Below are positions 61,401 through 64,000 of a stretch of 64,000 nucleotides of DNA, one piece after another. Position numbers and translations under genes: made by a program. The stretch is from NCBI RefSeq assembly GCF_001556185.1, contig NZ_LSIJ01000074.1:1-64000 (forward strand). Reading direction: 5' to 3'. This DNA comes from Sphingomonas sp. CCH10-B3. Its GTDB lineage: Bacteria; Pseudomonadota; Alphaproteobacteria; Sphingomonadales; Sphingomonadaceae. Each line of letters starts with the position of its first letter. The first letter of the stretch is position 1. The notes below the pieces were generated by a model, which did not search any database, was not told where the DNA came from, and worked only from the letters and a program-made list of their open reading frames with translations.

Positions 61401-61610
61401 CAGCTGCTGCTCAATGATCTGGGTGACGCTGTTTTCGAGCGTTTCGGCAGACGCGCCGGGATAGCTCGCACGGATGTTGACCTGCGGCGGGGCGACATCG
61501 GGATATTGCTCGATCGGCAGCGACAGGATGCCGCCGACGCCGGCGAGCATGATGATGATCGCGATCACCCAGGCGAAGATCGGCCGGTCGATGAAGATGC
61601 GCGAGATCAC
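58440..61610 (-). CDS. RND multidrug efflux permease (HAE1 family)
   Basis: This 1056-residue inner-membrane pump begins ISRIFIDRPIFAWVIAIIIM, has 12 helices, the proton-relay Asp pair in GLLVDDAIVVVENV, the large periplasmic loops with QQLTGIDGLLYFTSSSS, and motif DYLITNLQDPIGRLDGVGD. It resembles AcrB/MexF transporters and would export hydrophobic compounds. The GTG at 61610, just after the fusion-protein stop, is preferred over the longer frame. Confidence 0.93.
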   Translation of the reverse strand: MISRIFIDRPIFAWVIAIIIMLAGVGGILSLPIEQYPDVAPPQVNIRASYPGASAETLENSVTQIIEQQLTGIDGLLYFTSSSSSRGQATISATFQKGVNPDIAQVQVQNKVQQAISRLPQQVQQQGLTVTKSNPDFLMIFAIYDITDKRTNQDVSDYLITNLQDPIGRLDGVGDTNVFGAQYAMRIWLNPERLAAYSLIPGDVISALQAQNTEIAAGEIGGQPVPSTQMLNATVTSQSRLSTPEQFRNIILKTTRDGAIVRLSDVARVELGAENYTVRSRINGHPGAGFAVSLAPGADALKTAELVKAKVAELTKTMPTGFTVAYPSDSTLFIKLSVEEVVKTLIEAIILVVIVMFVFLQSWRATLIPTIAVPVVLLGTFAVFAIAGFSINTLTLFGLVLAIGLLVDDAIVVVENVERLMDENPEMSPRDATIKSMEEINVALIAIALVLSAVFLPMAFFGGSTGVIYRQFSITIVSAMVLSVVVALILSPALTATLLKRRSEEKHDGWISRRTAPARDLFNSRFERMTNAYAGTIEKIVDRKLIFLLIYAAIAALLVLMFARLPTGFLPTEDQGALQLQFTLPPGATQVRTNAVQERVEQYFLKQEKANVKALLTVGGGGGGGPAGQNQGRGFVSLTDWADRHGSTNAADAIAQRAAQAFQGFRDARVNVLVPGAIRGLGQSNGFTLELLNTGGLTRDAFKAARDQLLAEALADPVLAQVRLTDLEDQPTLRVDLDQAKMQVMGIAQADVNATLSTAWGGRYVNDFNDRGRVKRVYVQGDAPYRVSPEDLAQWYVRASDGSMAPFSSFARTSWSAAPPSLARFNGISSFEFSGQAAPGRSSGEALNRMEQLAAKYTGTTTALAGLSFQERLSSGQAPYLYALSLLVVFLCLAALYESWTIPVAVLLIIPLGLVGAVFAVTLRGLINDVYLQIGLLTTMGLAAKNAILMIEFAEQAEKQGKRVIEAAIEAARIRLRPILMTSLAFIFGVLPLAISTGAGANSRIAIGTAVIGGMLTATILAVFYIPLFFVIVRRTARDTLKKFQHDKAPPPEPAA

Positions 61611-61617
61611 CGGCGCA

Positions 61618-62850
61618 TTACCCGCCGCGCTTGCCGTTGGCGGGCGGCGCAATCCGCTGCGGCGAGCCTGCGGGCACGGGCTTCACCGGCTTGCCCGGCT
61701 TGGCGTTGACGGTGCCTTCGACGATCACCTTGTCGCCCGGCTTCAGCCCTGAGGAGACGACCCAGTTCGCACCCGATGTCCGGTCGGCGATCACGGCGCG
61801 CTGTTCGACCTTGTTGCCTGCGCCGACGATCAGCACGCTGGCATTGCCCTTGGCATCGCGCGCGACGCCCTGTTGCGGCACCAGATAGACATTGCCGCTG
61901 ACCGACTGGGCAAAATTTGCACGCACGAACATACCCGGCAGCAGCAGATTCTGCGGATTGGGGAAGCGCGCGCGCAGCGTGACGGTGCCGGTGGCTTCGT
62001 CGACGGTCACTTCGGTGAATTCGACCGTCCCCGTCAGGCCGTAATCGCTGCCGTCTTCAAGCTTCAGCCGTACCACCGCCTGCGTCGGGATCGCGCCGCC
62101 TTGCGACAATGTGCGGCGCAGCGCGAGCAGTTCGGCAGCCGACTGCCGGATGTCGACATAGATCGGGTCGAGCCGCTGGATGACCGCAAGCGGCTCGGTC
62201 TGGTTCGACGTGACGAGTGCGCCTTGCGTGAACAGCGACCGCCCGATGCGTCCACTGATGGGGGCGGGCACGCGCGTGAAGCGCAGGTTGATGCGTGCCG
62301 TCGCCAGCGCGGCGCGCGCCTGGGCGACGCTCGCCTGCGCCTGCCGCGCCTGCGCGAGGGCGTCGGTGTAATCCTGCTTGCTGACGGCCTCGATCTCGGC
62401 GAGCGGTTTGAACCGGTCGGCCTTGACTTGCGCGGCAGCGGCGGCGGCCTGCGCGCTTGCCAGATTGGCCTGCGCCTGGTCGCCGCTGGCGCGGTAGAGG
62501 CTGGGATCGATCTGGTAGAGCGTCTGGCCCGCCTGAACATAGCTGCCTTCGGTGAACAGCCGCTGCCGGATCAGGCCGGACACCTGCGGGCGGACTTCGG
62601 AGGTCTGATAAGCGGCGGTGCGTCCGGTGAGTTCGGTGACGAGCGGCGCCGTGCCCGGCTGGACGACGACATAACCGACTTCGGGCGTCCGGTTCTTGCC
62701 CGGCCCACCGCGCGCGTCCTTCGGTTGGGCGGCCCCACCGCCGCAACCCGACAGCAGCAGCGCGCCCGATGCTGCAACGCACAGCGCGGCGGCCGCGGCC
62801 TTTGTCGACCGGAAGGGTAATGCCGATGTGGGAAATTCCGCGCGCGTCAC
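61618..62850 (-). CDS. RND efflux membrane fusion lipoprotein (AcrA type)
   Basis: This 410-residue periplasmic adaptor has a lipobox (LLLSGC), a barrel-sandwich half RPQVSGLIRQRLFTEGSYVQAG, an Ala-rich hairpin, the second half VPAPISGRIGRSLFTQGALV and beta-barrel segments GTVTLRARFPNP and LLLPGMFVRA. It bridges permease and channel. AGGAG lies 7 bases before the GTG start 62850. It diverges from the TonB receptor gene by 151 bases; no regulator is adjacent. Confidence 0.92.
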   Translation of the reverse strand: MTRAEFPTSALPFRSTKAAAAALCVAASGALLLSGCGGGAAQPKDARGGPGKNRTPEVGYVVVQPGTAPLVTELTGRTAAYQTSEVRPQVSGLIRQRLFTEGSYVQAGQTLYQIDPSLYRASGDQAQANLASAQAAAAAAQVKADRFKPLAEIEAVSKQDYTDALAQARQAQASVAQARAALATARINLRFTRVPAPISGRIGRSLFTQGALVTSNQTEPLAVIQRLDPIYVDIRQSAAELLALRRTLSQGGAIPTQAVVRLKLEDGSDYGLTGTVEFTEVTVDEATGTVTLRARFPNPQNLLLPGMFVRANFAQSVSGNVYLVPQQGVARDAKGNASVLIVGAGNKVEQRAVIADRTSGANWVVSSGLKPGDKVIVEGTVNAKPGKPVKPVPAGSPQRIAPPANGKRGG

Positions 62851-63001
62851 AGACGTCTCCTAACCTAAAGCAGTCCGCAATGTTCCCGAAAATTGCGCGT
62901 TGCGACAATTTTTCCTCGAGCGCAACCGCCGCCGGTTTCTGACACAATTTTGCGACAAGTCGCTGATAGCGGCCCCGGACTTGTCGGCGTGGAGACTTGC
63001 A

Positions 63002-64000
63002 ATGCGTACCTTCCTGTCCGGGGCAGTCCTGATTGCCGGCATTTCACCGAGCGCGCTTTGCGCACAGCAGCAGGCGTCGCAGGCACGCCCGACTCCTCAG
63101 TCGCCTGCGCAAGTCCAGGACGAAGGCGACGAGGGCACCGAAGTGACGGTGACCGCCGGTCGCAATCTGCCGGGCTCGGTCATCGGCGACATCCCGCCCG
63201 ATCAGACGCTGGGGCCAGCCGAAATCCGGTCCTACGGCGTCAGCTCGGTCAATGATCTGCTCGCCGAACTCGGGCCGCAGCTGCGATCGGGTCGCGGCAA
63301 TGGCCCGCCGGTCGTGCTGCTGAACGGGCGCCGCATTTCGGGCTTTCAGGAAATACGCAACCTGCCGACCGAAGCGATCCTGCGTGTCGACATCCTGCCC
63401 GAGGAAGTGGCGCTGAAATACGGCTATTCGGCCGATCAGCGCGTCATCAATTTCGTCCTGCGCCCGCGTTTCCGCGCAATCACGACCGAGATTGAGGGGC
63501 GCGTCGCGACCGGCGGCGGCCGCGCGACGCCGTCGGGTGAATTCGACGTGCTGACGCTCAACCGGCGCGGGCGCTTCAACCTGCACATCGAATATCAGGA
63601 AAGCTCGGCGCTGACCGAGGCCGAACGTGGCATCATCGCGCAGGCGAGCCCGTTTTCGATCCCCGGCAACGTCGTCGGGCTGACGGGGGGCGAGATCGAC
63701 CCGGCGCTTTCGGCGCGGGCGGGCGTGCTGACGACGATTGCGGGCGTGCCGACGGGCACGCTCAATCCGACGCTAGCCGATTTCGCGGGGACCGCGAACC
63801 GCGCGACGGCCACTGATCCGACGCCGTTCCGCACCCTGCTGCCCGCGAGCCGCGGATTCGACGCCAACCTGATCTATGCAACGACGATCTTCAAGGATGT
63901 GTCGGCGACGTTCAACGGCCGCATCGAAACGCAGGACAGCCGCGGCACCTTCGGCCTGCCGAGCGTCGCGCTGACGCTGCCGGTGGGGAACCGCTTCTCG
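63002..64000 (+). CDS. TonB-dependent receptor-like outer membrane protein (5' part)
   Basis: The open frame runs to the window edge (333 residues). A signal peptide (LSGAVLIAGISPSALCAQ) precedes a plug-like domain: EVTVTAGRNLPGSVIG, GPAEIRSYGVSSVNDLLAEL, GPPVVLLNGRRISGFQEIRNLPTEAILRVDILPEEVALKYGYSADQRVINFVLR, after which beta-barrel strands begin. The plug is shortened compared with siderophore receptors and has an Ala/Gln/Pro linker in place of a clear TonB box. Its ligand is unknown. Confidence 0.82.
   Translation, partial: MRTFLSGAVLIAGISPSALCAQQQASQARPTPQSPAQVQDEGDEGTEVTVTAGRNLPGSVIGDIPPDQTLGPAEIRSYGVSSVNDLLAELGPQLRSGRGNGPPVVLLNGRRISGFQEIRNLPTEAILRVDILPEEVALKYGYSADQRVINFVLRPRFRAITTEIEGRVATGGGRATPSGEFDVLTLNRRGRFNLHIEYQESSALTEAERGIIAQASPFSIPGNVVGLTGGEIDPALSARAGVLTTIAGVPTGTLNPTLADFAGTANRATATDPTPFRTLLPASRGFDANLIYATTIFKDVSATFNGRIETQDSRGTFGLPSVALTLPVGNRFS

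Noticed and set aside
1..64000. CRISPR arrays, tRNA/rRNA genes, insertion sequences
   Set aside because: No regularly spaced direct repeats, no cloverleaf or rRNA signature and no transposase motif were recognised by eye; a covariance-model search would be needed to exclude a tRNA firmly.

Overview
The window reads as chromosomal DNA of an aerobic anoxygenic phototrophic alphaproteobacterium of the Sphingomonadales. Supporting signs are high GC content, dense operons with ATGA and TGATG start/stop overlaps, alphaproteobacterial genes such as the F1-ATPase zeta inhibitor (DUF1476), a fused ThiS-ThiG, the imuA-imuB-dnaE2 cassette, and a photosynthesis gene cluster ordered bchIDO - crtC - crtF - bchCXYZ - pufBALMC. 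I see no transposon, prophage, tRNA, rRNA or CRISPR array. The accessory content is mainly palindromic repeats, several of them inside genes.

Layout. 1-400: accB, broken by an inverted fold-back at the window edge, probably an assembly artefact. 410-5640: aroQ, thiSG, an alpha/beta-hydrolase lipoprotein, csbD with a likely EcfG promoter, and a divergent pair of a TPP enzyme and an SMP-30 lactonase. 5665-8696: a universal stress protein divergent from a cytochrome b-like protein plus an octahaem cytochrome c (frameshifted here), with one FNR/FixK-type box between them, then a VIT-family transporter. 8760-11140: the two subunits of a 3-oxoacid CoA-transferase separated by two small genes. 11205-23000: ferritin-like protein, epimerase, two MBL-fold enzymes, quinone oxidoreductase, zeta subunit, BolA-Grx4 pair, glycosyltransferase, a BlaI/BlaR1 pair with a clear double operator, a DUF4230 protein, a membrane protein and nadA. 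23019-26324: one 1101-residue polypeptide joining GH18-like, NodB-deacetylase and GT2-synthase modules.

26363-31152: a tightly coupled ccmCDEFGHI operon for cytochrome c maturation. It lies directly upstream of the photosynthesis cluster, whose tetrahaem PufC needs that pathway. 31316-48884: the photosynthesis cluster. tspO and bchI diverge over a PpsR/CrtJ box; bchIDO encode the Mg-chelatase ATPase subunits and BchO; crtC, crtF and crtD serve the spheroidene-type carotenoid branch; bchC and bchXYZ convert chlorophyllide to bacteriochlorophyllide; pufBALMC encode LH1, reaction centre L/M and its cytochrome. PpsR-type sites TGTC-N10-GACA sit at bchI/tspO, crtC/crtF and, as a tandem pair 8 bp apart, before bchC. 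Two short unlisted ORFs are tiled with ATGA overlaps between bchY and bchZ (59 aa, persuasive) and between bchZ and pufB (52 aa, weaker). LH2, puhA and the remaining bch genes are not in this window.

49013-64000: a nitrilase-family amidohydrolase; the LexA-controlled imuA-imuB-dnaE2 mutagenesis cassette, whose dnaE2 carries two palindromic insertions, one in frame and one that shifts the frame and creates a stop; a DUF4199 membrane protein with a membrane-tethered LuxR-type regulator; a tripartite RND efflux operon; and the 5' part of a TonB-dependent receptor gene.
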